In this document: in pieces, positions 1 through 6,665 of the stretch
How positions within the stretch are numbered: position 1 is the stretch's first letter
How the letters are laid out: every line of letters starts with the position of its first letter
Virus record (IMG/VR): IMGVR_UViG_3300021959_000521
Location: 1-20,583 of that record
DNA from: a virus
Length of the DNA: 20,583 bases
Reading direction: 5' to 3' (one strand)
Notes under the pieces: generated by a model
Told to the model about the DNA's origin: nothing
Seen by the model: the letters and a program-made list of their open reading frames with translations, nothing else
Database searches by the model: none
Translations under genes and position numbers: made by a program

Positions 1-1
1 C

Positions 2-451
2 AAGAAACCAGAAGTTAAGATTCATGAAGCATCGCAGAAACTCATCAAGAAGATGCAAGACCTTGTTGGTGGTCCAGACAAGATGCCTCGTGGCGCAGAG
101 TTCCGTGCACTGAAGAAACGCGCACAAGACGAACTCAAGAAAGACTCTGCAAAGAAGAAGGCAGCACCCAAACCAGTGGTTACTACCAAGACTGCAAAGG
201 GTAAGACCCACACTGGTCGTGCTGATCCAGCAGATCAAAATATCTTCATGCAAATGCGCAAGGCACAGGATGCAGCGAAGGCATCTGGCAGAAAGATGCA
301 TAATATCAAAGTTGGACCAAAGTCTACTGTCAGTGTTCCTACGTCGCTGGTCAACAAGGCACTTGCAAAGCACGACTCTTTGCAGAAACCTGAAGACAAG
401 CGCAAACTGAAGGTCCAACTGATTAGAGCGTTGCGGGCGAAGGCGAAATAA
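2..451 (+). CDS. Basic phage protein of unknown function, 5' end cut by the window
   Basis: The reading frame is open from the first complete codon (base 2) to TAA at 449-451, so the true start lies upstream and at least 149 residues are present. The visible part is very rich in Lys, Arg and Ala, with a low-complexity KKKAAPKP-type linker around the middle and a C-terminal half that looks helical. No catalytic motif, signal peptide or membrane segment is visible. The next gene's ATG follows the stop without a gap, which suggests co-transcription with the spanin genes and probably late expression. The composition would suit a nucleic-acid-binding or head-associated protein, but that is only inference; I do not recognise the family. 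Confidence 0.75.
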   Translation, partial: KKPEVKIHEASQKLIKKMQDLVGGPDKMPRGAEFRALKKRAQDELKKDSAKKKAAPKPVVTTKTAKGKTHTGRADPADQNIFMQMRKAQDAAKASGRKMHNIKVGPKSTVSVPTSLVNKALAKHDSLQKPEDKRKLKVQLIRALRAKAK

Positions 452-874
452 ATGCCCTACATACTTCTAATGTTGATATTGATGTTTGGTTCCGTCGCAG
501 GTGGTGGGTATTTCTATTACAAAGATACTCAAGCAACTATCCGCCAATTAGAAGCGAATAATGCTCAGTTGAAAATTGTAGCAGAGGACAATCAAAGAAC
601 TATTGAGACTTTGCAAGAAAATGTTGAGCGCAGTAATGAGTTGTCTAATGAGTTAAACTCAAAATTACAAGAGTCAGAAACCAGAAGGAATCAGTTGATC
701 AGCACTTTTCGAAGGCACGATTTAACTGTTCTGACTTTGAAAAAACCTGGACTTATTGAAAAGAGAGTAAATAGTGGCACCCAAAAAGCATTTGACGCAT
801 TTGAGTCTATTACTGGCAATCCTCCTGATGACGGGTTGCGGGTGGATGAAACCGAAGGAAGTGATAGTAACTAG
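452..874 (+). CDS. Inner-membrane spanin (i-spanin, Rz-like)
   Basis: The predicted 140-residue protein has one hydrophobic N-terminal segment (about residues 3-23) that would act as a signal anchor. A long, charged, heptad-rich helix follows (about 25-95) with many Glu, Gln, Asn and Leu, then a short C-terminal tail. This is the architecture of i-spanins, which sit in the inner membrane with the coiled coil in the periplasm and pair with an outer-membrane lipoprotein to fuse the two membranes in the last step of lysis. The decisive context is that its last 101 bases overlap, in another frame, the start of a lipoprotein gene with a Pro-rich stretch, the Rz/Rz1 arrangement. The start ATG directly follows the upstream stop. 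Sequence similarity to lambda Rz itself is not obvious, so the call rests on architecture and overlap. Confidence 0.8.
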   Translation: MPYILLMLILMFGSVAGGGYFYYKDTQATIRQLEANNAQLKIVAEDNQRTIETLQENVERSNELSNELNSKLQESETRRNQLISTFRRHDLTVLTLKKPGLIEKRVNSGTQKAFDAFESITGNPPDDGLRVDETEGSDSN

Positions 875-1187
875 GACTGTTGTACAACAACCTACTATTC
901 CCATCAAGCAACCACCACGTCCTGTCGAACTTCATGAAGTTCGATGGTATGCTGTCACTCGAGACAATTTAGAAGAGTTTCTCGAAGAATTTAGTAAAGT
1001 GAACGGCAACGTTGTGTTCTTTGCTGTTTCTGTTCCGCACTACGAAAATATGTCTCTCAATCTAGACGAGATTCGTCGATACGTGGAGCAACAGCAATCT
1101 TTGCTTCTTTATTATGAAACCGAGATATCCGAGAAGGCGTCTGGTATAAATAAGGAAACAAAAGAAACTCCCAAGGGGAACGAATAA
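774..1187 (+). CDS. Outer-membrane lipoprotein spanin (o-spanin, Rz1-like)
   Basis: The 137-residue product starts at GTG inside the i-spanin gene, in a different frame. The N-terminus has a basic n-region (KKH), a hydrophobic core (about residues 10-19) and a lipobox-like LMTGC ending at Cys22, so signal peptidase II processing and an outer-membrane lipid anchor are predicted. A Pro-rich segment (IPIKQPPRP, about residues 42-50) follows, as in other o-spanins. The mature part is longer than lambda Rz1 and carries a folded-looking, acidic C-terminal region. It should bind the upstream i-spanin in the periplasm to bridge and fuse the membranes. The C-terminal codons contain an exact TATAAATA late promoter (1145-1152) and a 20-base palindrome (925-944). 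The stop overlaps the next ATG by one base. Confidence 0.82.
   Translation: MAPKKHLTHLSLLLAILLMTGCGWMKPKEVIVTRTVVQQPTIPIKQPPRPVELHEVRWYAVTRDNLEEFLEEFSKVNGNVVFFAVSVPHYENMSLNLDEIRRYVEQQQSLLLYYETEISEKASGINKETKETPKGNE
925..944. repeat. 20-base perfect palindrome inside the o-spanin gene
   Basis: The half-site TCGAACTTCA is followed directly by its reverse complement TGAAGTTCGA. As RNA it could form an 8-bp stem with a CATG loop; as DNA it could be a dimeric protein site. It lies just after the Pro-rich codons. No function is known. Confidence 0.6.
1145..1152 (+). promoter_or_regulatory. T4-type late promoter (TATAAATA)
   Basis: This is an exact match to the T4 late promoter -10 consensus, which needs no -35 element. 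It is recognised by phage sigma gp55 with co-activator gp33 on the sliding clamp. It lies in the end of the o-spanin gene, 34 bases before the ATG at 1187, leaving room for a short leader with an AAGGGGA ribosome-binding site. I found no other exact + strand copy in this window, and a gp33 homologue is encoded at 19941-20183. Confidence 0.6.
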
Positions 1188-1831
1188 TGGACAAGAAAGT
1201 AATTGAGAACATCTGGAGAGCATTCCAAGAGGTTCAAGAAAAGAAGAAACTCTCTCCTGCTCAAAAGAAGCACATGGACAAAGACAAGGACGGAGACATC
1301 GATGCCTCTGACCTTGCTGCCCTCCGGAAAGAAGAGAACGAAGAAGTCGAAGAATCTTCTTGTGGAAAGATGCGTAAGGAAGAAAGGGTAGAGTGCCCTA
1401 AGTGTAAGGGTAAGGGTTGTGACCATTGCGATGATACTGGTTATCACGTTAAAGAAGAAGCACCTGCTGACCCAATCAAAAAGGCACCTGCTCGTAAGGG
1501 TGACAAGTCAAATGCACAACCATCAGAATTGAAGAAAGAAGAAGCAGATTGGTTAGCAAACCTTGCTGATAAGTTGAATCAACTTGAAGCAGTTATGGAA
1601 AAGAAAGACAAGCACACCAAGGGTGCTACCGAACCAGAAGGCATCATGGATAAAGAATCCCCAAAGTCGAAAGAGTTTGCGGATGCCCATAAAAAGTCTG
1701 ACAAGGAATTTGAAGACAAAGAAGAAAAGGGTCATGATGATGTGGCCAAAGCAGGACGTGCCGTTAAGTCTCAATCGCCAGCACGTCGTGGTGATAACCT
1801 GAAAGGCGGAGACAACAAACCAGTAAAATGA
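1187..1831 (+). CDS. EF-hand and zinc-motif phage protein, possibly structural
   Basis: The 214-residue protein is highly charged. Residues 31-42 form a near-canonical calcium-binding EF-hand loop (D31, D33, D35, G36, I38, D42), though with Asp rather than Glu at position 12. Residues 70-81 hold CPKCKGKGCDHC, a DnaJ-like zinc-binding pattern with C70, C73, C78 and C81. The rest is low-complexity Lys/Glu-rich sequence with short predicted helices (about 117-137) and an AR-rich, probably disordered tail. The exact TATAAATA promoter just upstream and a strong AAGGGGA ribosome-binding site suggest high late expression. A virion or prohead-core role is plausible by context only. The ATG overlaps the o-spanin stop by one base. 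Confidence 0.75.
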   Translation: MDKKVIENIWRAFQEVQEKKKLSPAQKKHMDKDKDGDIDASDLAALRKEENEEVEESSCGKMRKEERVECPKCKGKGCDHCDDTGYHVKEEAPADPIKKAPARKGDKSNAQPSELKKEEADWLANLADKLNQLEAVMEKKDKHTKGATEPEGIMDKESPKSKEFADAHKKSDKEFEDKEEKGHDDVAKAGRAVKSQSPARRGDNLKGGDNKPVK

Positions 1832-1844
1832 GGATGAATTCATA

Positions 1845-2108
1845 ATGGAACTTGTTATTGTATGGGGTCTAATTGCGGCATTTGCTGTTGGGGTTTGGTA
1901 TTTTTCTCGGAAACCTACTAAACTCGAGACAAATACTCCAGAACCTGTAGAGGTAAAAGAAGAGAAAGTTGCTGTCACCAAAGCACAACTGAGCAAAATG
2001 ACCAAGAAAGATCTCGAGGCATATGGGCGTGAGATCGGAATTGAGTTAGACCTTCGCAAAAAGAAAGACGAACTGATTTCTGCGATTGAAAGTCATCAAA
2101 AGAAGTAA
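1845..2108 (+). CDS. Small membrane-anchored protein with SAP/HeH-like tail
   Basis: This 87-residue protein has an N-terminal hydrophobic segment (about residues 2-20) followed by the basic stretch SRKPTK, which suggests a single membrane anchor with the C-terminus in the cytoplasm. After an acidic/Pro linker, residues 49-83 (LSKMTKKDLEAYGREIG, then a DLRKKKDELI motif) look like the helix-extended-helix of SAP, HeH or Rho-N domains, which bind nucleic acids or serve as small adaptors. An AGGA ribosome-binding site (1831-1834) precedes the ATG by about ten bases. Similar short tails occur in marine T4-like phage proteins, but no function is established that I can name. Confidence 0.7.
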   Translation: MELVIVWGLIAAFAVGVWYFSRKPTKLETNTPEPVEVKEEKVAVTKAQLSKMTKKDLEAYGREIGIELDLRKKKDELISAIESHQKK

Positions 2109-2117
2109 TTACTTTAA

Positions 2118-2151
2118 GAATAGATAACTCTGAATTATAGGGAATCTATTC
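2118..2151 (+). promoter_or_regulatory. Inverted repeat that may fold around the ribosome-binding site of the next gene
   Basis: GAATAGAT (2118-2125) pairs perfectly with ATCTATTC (2144-2151), leaving an 18-base loop. The loop contains AGGGA (2139-2143), the probable ribosome-binding site of the GTG at 2153, and the stem ends right against that start codon. It could affect translation initiation, but it may also be chance. Confidence 0.35.
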
Positions 2152-2152
2152 A

Positions 2153-2515
2153 GTGATTACAGAATTAAATGACCAGAACTTCCTCATCTATGCAGCGAAA
2201 AACTATTACAGTCCTCGCTGCATAGACGCGGAAGAATTTTACGACGAGTTGAATCGTTTTAAGTACATAAACAGATTGATCAACAGGTACAACCGTGGAG
2301 GAGATCTTTGTGAGAGGTTACTCCTGAACCACATTACCATTATCCTTAATGTTTTTGGTAATGAACCTGGAATACTAATGCTTATGTACAAAGTTGGCGC
2401 GAACAACTTAAAAATATTAAAACCGTTTTTAATATTCTTATGCGCCATTAAAGAAGAAGATTTCGAGGGAGTCGAAGTTGACCCTTTCGTGGTTAAAAAG
2501 TTGGAAGCAATTTAA
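2153..2515 (+). CDS. Conserved T4-like phage protein of unknown function
   Basis: The 120-residue product starts at GTG with AGGGA about ten bases upstream. The sequence, with landmarks NFLIYAAKNYYSP near residue 9, an FYDELNRFKYINRLINRY segment in the first half, a central LLLNHITIILNVFG and a C-terminal LKPFLIFL, matches from memory a compact helical family found widely in marine T4-like myoviruses next to structural genes. I cannot name its biochemical role. It has no membrane segment strong enough to call and no catalytic motif. Its TAA overlaps the next ATG by one base, so it is translationally coupled to the following conserved protein, and the pair probably acts in the same process. 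Confidence 0.75.
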   Translation: MITELNDQNFLIYAAKNYYSPRCIDAEEFYDELNRFKYINRLINRYNRGGDLCERLLLNHITIILNVFGNEPGILMLMYKVGANNLKILKPFLIFLCAIKEEDFEGVEVDPFVVKKLEAI

Positions 2516-3096
2516 TGGGCATTTTAAGCAGAACAGGCGATCTAGTATACACCCTTCGCTTTCTGCGTTTGCTTACTACGCAGTTCGAAGATACCACTGC
2601 CTTCAAACTTGGTCTTATCGATAAAGAAGGTAAGAAACTAAAGTCCCCCCAAACCACAGATGAAAAGTCTGCCTATAATACTTTTCATCGTCTTGCGTTT
2701 AATCTTAAAAAACTCTTAGCGAAGGTTCCAGGTGGCAGTTCTCGTCTCGCCTCCTATGCTGCTGCTCTCTTGTTAATAAAGGAGCACCTGAACCTTGGGG
2801 ATAGTTCTGTACAAAAGATTGTAGAGCGTTGTGGAGTAGACCCTCTGCATTCTCTGGACGAAAGCAAAGAGTGGTTCTGTACCAAAGATGGTATGCTTAC
2901 TCCTGGAATTTACAAACTGGCAAATCCTAAGATGGTAAACTCTACCTGTGAAGAAATTTGCAGAGCAGGCGACAAGGTAAGGGTTGAACAAGATGCCTTT
3001 CCTATTGACAACCTTTTGGGTTTAGATTTATTTGAAGCAATTCATGTTCCTACTAATCAGAAAATCTACGTCGCTGTCGGAGAACTGAGACGATGA
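2515..3096 (+). CDS. Conserved T4-like phage protein, possibly virion-associated
   Basis: The 193-residue protein begins RTGDLVYTLRFLRLLTT near residue 6 and has a helical N-terminal half (residues 10-95) with a GGSSRLASYAAALLLIKEHL helix. Its C-terminal half (about 125-190) looks like a small beta domain. From memory this N-terminal signature recurs in marine T4-like phages, usually in the neighbourhood of structural genes, with function unknown. No enzyme motif is visible. It overlaps the upstream gene by one base and the downstream 54-residue gene by an ATGA, so the three genes form one translation-coupled unit. A head or tail accessory role is inference from position. Confidence 0.75.
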   Translation: MGILSRTGDLVYTLRFLRLLTTQFEDTTAFKLGLIDKEGKKLKSPQTTDEKSAYNTFHRLAFNLKKLLAKVPGGSSRLASYAAALLLIKEHLNLGDSSVQKIVERCGVDPLHSLDESKEWFCTKDGMLTPGIYKLANPKMVNSTCEEICRAGDKVRVEQDAFPIDNLLGLDLFEAIHVPTNQKIYVAVGELRR

Positions 3097-3257
3097 AAAA
3101 GTTTAAAGAATACCTAACCAACGAAGAGATGACTACTGCTGCTGACGCTGGTATTCCTCACGATACAGCAAACATGGGTCCCAAGAGAAAAAGGAAGTAC
3201 CCTATAACAAGACGCTTTATTGAGGTCATGGGAAAAATAAAGAAACAAATGAAATAG
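3093..3257 (+). CDS. 54-residue basic protein with capsid-targeting-like N-terminus
   Basis: This short gene starts within the stop of the upstream gene (ATGA). The N-terminus MKKFKEYLTNEE follows the pattern M-K-x-aromatic-x-E-aromatic-aliphatic, which resembles the T4 capsid-targeting sequence that directs internal proteins into the prohead and is trimmed by the gp21 protease. The middle (AGIPHDTANMGP, about residues 19-30) is a motif I recall from small marine T4-like phage proteins. The C-terminus is very basic (KRKRK and a KIKKQMK end), which would suit DNA contact inside the head. No exact gp21 cleavage triplet ending in Glu fits well. The function is inferred; the existence of the gene is well supported by overlap and composition. 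Confidence 0.65.
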   Translation: MKKFKEYLTNEEMTTAADAGIPHDTANMGPKRKRKYPITRRFIEVMGKIKKQMK

Positions 3258-3285
3258 TTTTCAATTTCGTCCTGCCCTATATAAA
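3258..3285 (+). promoter_or_regulatory. Possible sigma-70-like promoter upstream of nrdA
   Basis: TTTTCA (3258-3263, 4 of 6 to the -35 consensus) is followed after 16 bases by TATAAA (3280-3285, a weak -10). It lies in the only sizeable gap before nrdA. The overlapping TATATAAAAG is also a poor relative of a late promoter. Weak evidence. Confidence 0.3.
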
Positions 3286-3325
3286 AGCACCCCTGAAATA
3301 TATTTGAATAAGGACGTGAATTACC

Positions 3326-5128
3326 GTGGCAAAGCAGCAATATCTTGGTATAGAAATCGATCTCTCTCGTGATGAACTCTTCGACAAATTAGGAATCCAA
3401 AGACTTAAAGAATCATATATGCGAGACGACGAAGAGTCGCCTCAACATCGATTCGCTTTTGTCTCTCAAAAATTCTCTTCAAACCCTGAGCACGCTCAAC
3501 GTCTCTACGAATACTCTTCTAAACACTGGTTATCCTACTCTACCCCTATCCTCGCGTATGGGCGCACGGGAAAGGGTATGCCAATCTCTTGCTTCCTCAA
3601 CTTCATCGAGGATACAGCTGAAGGATTGGTGAGCAACCTATCCGAGACTAACTGGTTGTCTATGATGGGTGGTGGTGTAGGGATCGGTTTTGGTATTCGT
3701 TCTTCTGACGATAAGTCCACTGGTGTAATCCCGCACCTTAAAACCTATGACGCTTCTTCCCTTGCTTATCGTCAGGGTAAGACTCGGCGTGGTTCATATG
3801 CAGCATACCTCGATATCTCTCACCCAGACGTGATTGAGTTTCTTGAAATGCGCAAACCAACAGGCGACCAAAATCGCCGTTGTTTAAACTTGCATCATGG
3901 TATCAATATCAGCGATCGGTTCATGGAGTTGATTGAACGTTGTATGCAAGACGCCGACGCAGATGATGGTTGGAATCTAATTGATCCGCACTCAGGCGAA
4001 ATCCGCGATACTATTTCAGCAAAGTCTCTGTGGCAGAAGATTCTGGAACTACGCATGGAGACAGGCGAACCATACCTGCACTTCATCGATACCAGCAATC
4101 GTATGATGCCTGCTTTTCAAAAAGAACTGGGATTAAAGATTCATCAGTCTAATCTTTGTTCAGAAATTATCCTGCCAACTAATGAAGAACGAACTGCTGT
4201 TTGTTGTCTTTCTTCAGTAAACCTCGAGCACTATGATGCTTGGAGCAAGAACGAATTGTTTTTGAAAGACATGGCAGAGATGTTGGACAACGTGTTGCAA
4301 TTTTTTATTGACAACGCGCCAGATACAGTTGCTCGTGCTAAGTTCTCCGCAATGCGAGAGCGTTCGATCGGTATCGGTGCCCTTGGGTTTCATGCTTATC
4401 TACAAAAGAAAAACCTACCATGGGATTGTGCCATGGCAAAGGTTACTAACAACAGGATATTTTCTCTCATCCGGAGGAAACTCGATGAAGCAAACCTCGA
4501 GATCGGAAAAGAAAGAGGAGAAGCACCAGACGCAGAAGGAACTGGAAAGAGATTTTCTCATGTTATGGCTGTTGCGCCTAATGCTAGTTCCTCTATCATT
4601 ATGGGCAATACTTCTCCTTCTATAGAACCTTGGCGAGCAAACGCATACCGTCAGGATACATTGTCTGGTTCACATTTAAATAAAAACCGATATTTGGATC
4701 AACTCATAAAAGCAAAAATTCAGTCGGGCGAAACAAAGCAAGACTATGATGAAATTTGGTCAAGCATTATTGCTAACGATGGTTCTGCTCAGCATCTTCG
4801 GTTTCTGACCCAAGAAGAAAAAGACGTATTCAAGACCTCTATGGAAATTGATCAACGTTGGGTTATTGAGCACGCTGCTGATCGGCAACAGTTTATCGAT
4901 CAAGCGCAGTCTTTGAATCTGTTCTTTAGACCAGACGCGAATATCGTTTACTTGCATGCTGTCCATTTCTTGGCGTGGAAGAAAGGGTTGAAGACTTTGT
5001 ACTATTGTCGCTCTGAAAAACTTGGAAAGGCAGATCGCGTTTCTAAGAAGATCGAAAGAGAAGCAATCAAAGAAATTGATATGGTTGCTATCGTTAATAA
5101 TGAAGAGTGTATCGCTTGCGAGGGATAA
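3326..5128 (+). CDS. nrdA: Class I ribonucleotide reductase large (alpha) subunit, without ATP cone
   Basis: NrdA reduces ribonucleoside diphosphates to deoxy forms with the radical-carrying NrdB. The catalytic set is complete. C89 (in PISCFLN) and C293 form the substrate-reducing pair. N276, C278 and E280 (in SNLCSEI) give the thiyl-radical site. Y559 and Y560 (TLYYC) continue the radical path from NrdB. The C-terminal CIACEG (C595, C598) is the shuttle pair re-reduced by glutaredoxin or thioredoxin. PNASSS near 418 is the phosphate-binding loop. The protein is 600 residues, against about 750 for E. coli and T4, because it begins directly in the catalytic region and lacks the N-terminal ATP cone, so dATP shut-off by that route is not expected. 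The start is GTG with AAGGA about 11 bases upstream. A 2OG oxygenase gene separates it from nrdB. Confidence 0.97.
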   Translation: MAKQQYLGIEIDLSRDELFDKLGIQRLKESYMRDDEESPQHRFAFVSQKFSSNPEHAQRLYEYSSKHWLSYSTPILAYGRTGKGMPISCFLNFIEDTAEGLVSNLSETNWLSMMGGGVGIGFGIRSSDDKSTGVIPHLKTYDASSLAYRQGKTRRGSYAAYLDISHPDVIEFLEMRKPTGDQNRRCLNLHHGINISDRFMELIERCMQDADADDGWNLIDPHSGEIRDTISAKSLWQKILELRMETGEPYLHFIDTSNRMMPAFQKELGLKIHQSNLCSEIILPTNEERTAVCCLSSVNLEHYDAWSKNELFLKDMAEMLDNVLQFFIDNAPDTVARAKFSAMRERSIGIGALGFHAYLQKKNLPWDCAMAKVTNNRIFSLIRRKLDEANLEIGKERGEAPDAEGTGKRFSHVMAVAPNASSSIIMGNTSPSIEPWRANAYRQDTLSGSHLNKNRYLDQLIKAKIQSGETKQDYDEIWSSIIANDGSAQHLRFLTQEEKDVFKTSMEIDQRWVIEHAADRQQFIDQAQSLNLFFRPDANIVYLHAVHFLAWKKGLKTLYYCRSEKLGKADRVSKKIEREAIKEIDMVAIVNNEECIACEG

Positions 5129-5131
5129 TTG

Positions 5132-5683
5132 GTGAGTGGTTATATTAAGGAAAGAATTCTTTCCGGTGATGAAATAAAAGAAGCACTAGAAATATACGAA
5201 AGTCTCTCTCCTGTTTTTTGGCATCAAAACTACAACTTGTTTGATGTTGAAAGAAGAGATGTTCCAACCCCACTACAATACGGTTTCTATAATACTTTGA
5301 AAAAGTATTCAAAGATGCCAGGAGATAAGGGGGCATATTTTTTAAAATATGAAAAAGATTCTTTTACAAGAATGCACGAAGACAACAACTCGGATTTGAC
5401 AATTGTTACTTTACTAAAAACAAAGGAGTTGGTTGGTGGAGAATCTTTAGTTAGAGCAGAGTATAAATTAAAGAGCAGACCAATGGGAAATCAGGTGGCG
5501 CGGCATTCTCGCGAACAAGATGCTCCCCCCTATGGTCAGCAAATTATAATGGATGTGGTGAAAGTTGATGATGGTGAAAGTTTAGTTTATGGTCCAAACT
5601 TGACTCATGGAGTGAGCAAAGTTTATGATGGTCATAGAATCGTACTAGTAACTTGGTTCAACAAAACAGAAAACAAAGGATAA
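5132..5683 (+). CDS. 2-oxoglutarate/Fe(II)-dependent oxygenase (P4H-like)
   Basis: The C-terminal half has the jelly-roll oxygenase signature. Numbering from an alternative TTG at 5129, H83 and D85 (MHEDNNS) and H160 (NLTHGVS) form the 2-His-1-carboxylate iron site, and R170 (GHRIVLVTWF) should bind 2-oxoglutarate. GGESLV near 103 is the strand typical of prolyl-4-hydroxylase-like members. The N-terminal 60 residues resemble the usual helical cap. I prefer GTG at 5132 because AGGGA (5121-5125) is well spaced from it. It is placed between nrdA and nrdB and is probably co-expressed with them. Marine T4-like phages carry many such enzymes; the substrate (protein, nucleotide or metabolite) cannot be told. 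Confidence 0.88.
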   Translation: MSGYIKERILSGDEIKEALEIYESLSPVFWHQNYNLFDVERRDVPTPLQYGFYNTLKKYSKMPGDKGAYFLKYEKDSFTRMHEDNNSDLTIVTLLKTKELVGGESLVRAEYKLKSRPMGNQVARHSREQDAPPYGQQIIMDVVKVDDGESLVYGPNLTHGVSKVYDGHRIVLVTWFNKTENKG

Positions 5684-5686
5684 TGC

Positions 5687-6664
5687 ATGCAACTATCAAT
5701 TACGGACAACAGGGATCACTTCAAACCTTTCAACTATCCATGGGCATATGATGCTTGGTTGAAACACGAGCAGTCTCATTGGTTACACACGGAAGTTCCA
5801 ATGGCAGAAGATGTAAAGGATTGGCAAAGAAAACTCACTATTGAAGAGCGAGCATTTTTGACCAATATTTTTCGATTTTTTACTCAGGGTGATATCGATG
5901 TTGCGGGTGGATATGTTTCGAACTATCTTCCTTATTTCCCACAACCAGAAGTTCGTATGATGCTTATGGGATTCGCCGCGAGAGAAGCACTCCACGTTGC
6001 TGCTTATTCGCATTTGATAGAGACCTTGGGTATGCCTGAGTCTACATACAACGAGTTCCTCGAGTACGAGGCAATGCGAGAGAAGCACGAGTATTTTCTA
6101 AACCTTTCCGCAAATAACGGCACCAAAGAATCTGTTGCTGCTAATATCGCCGCGTTCTCTGCCTTCACCGAAGGTATGCAACTGTTCAGTTCTTTCATCA
6201 TGCTACTCAACTTTCCGCGTCATGGTAAGATGAAGGGCATGGGACAGATTGTAACTTGGTCTATCGTCGACGAGACTATGCACGCCGAGTCTATGATCAA
6301 ACTATTCCGAACCTACATAGAAGAGAATATCGAGATTTGGAACGATCAGTTGAAATCAACGATCTACTCTATTGCAGAAAAGATGGTAGAACTCGAGGAC
6401 AAGTTTATCGATCTGGCGTTTGCCATGGGTCCAATGGAAGGACTTACTCAAGAAGAAGTTAAGGCATATATTCGGTACATCGCAGATCGTCGCCTTATCT
6501 CTTTGGGCATGAAGGGTATCTTTAAAGTGAAGAAGAACCCTTTACTTTGGGTCGAAGAAATGATTAACGCGCCAACACACACAAACTTTTTTGAGAACCG
6601 TGCTACAGATTATGCTCGCGGGGCATTAACTGGAGACTGGAAAGAGGTTTGGGGAGCGGCATAA
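5687..6664 (+). CDS. nrdB: Class I ribonucleotide reductase small (beta) subunit
   Basis: The 325-residue protein is the di-iron, radical-generating partner of NrdA. The metal ligands line up with E. coli NrdB: D69 (TQGDID), E100 and H103 (REALHVAAY), E161 (FTEGMQLF), and E195 and H198 (VDETMH). Y107 sits seven residues after E100, exactly where the radical tyrosine Y122 lies after E115 in E. coli, so a tyrosyl-radical class I enzyme is expected. The C-terminal tail, which docks to NrdA, is present (EVWGAA). AAAGGA precedes the ATG, and the gene is four bases from the upstream oxygenase. Length is slightly under E. coli NrdB, as is common in phages. All parts needed for activity appear intact. 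Confidence 0.97.
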   Translation: MQLSITDNRDHFKPFNYPWAYDAWLKHEQSHWLHTEVPMAEDVKDWQRKLTIEERAFLTNIFRFFTQGDIDVAGGYVSNYLPYFPQPEVRMMLMGFAAREALHVAAYSHLIETLGMPESTYNEFLEYEAMREKHEYFLNLSANNGTKESVAANIAAFSAFTEGMQLFSSFIMLLNFPRHGKMKGMGQIVTWSIVDETMHAESMIKLFRTYIEENIEIWNDQLKSTIYSIAEKMVELEDKFIDLAFAMGPMEGLTQEEVKAYIRYIADRRLISLGMKGIFKVKKNPLLWVEEMINAPTHTNFFENRATDYARGALTGDWKEVWGAA

Positions 6665-6665
6665 T

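Noticed and set aside
5291-5351. Two short inverted repeats (AATACTTT/AAAGTATT and CATATTTT/AAAATATG) in the oxygenase gene
   Set aside because: They are AT-rich, within coding sequence, and of a size expected by chance in such composition.
5462-5469. TATAAATT and, at 19632-19639, CATAAATA, as extra late promoters
   Set aside because: Each differs from TATAAATA at one base and lies mid-gene with no nearby start codon.
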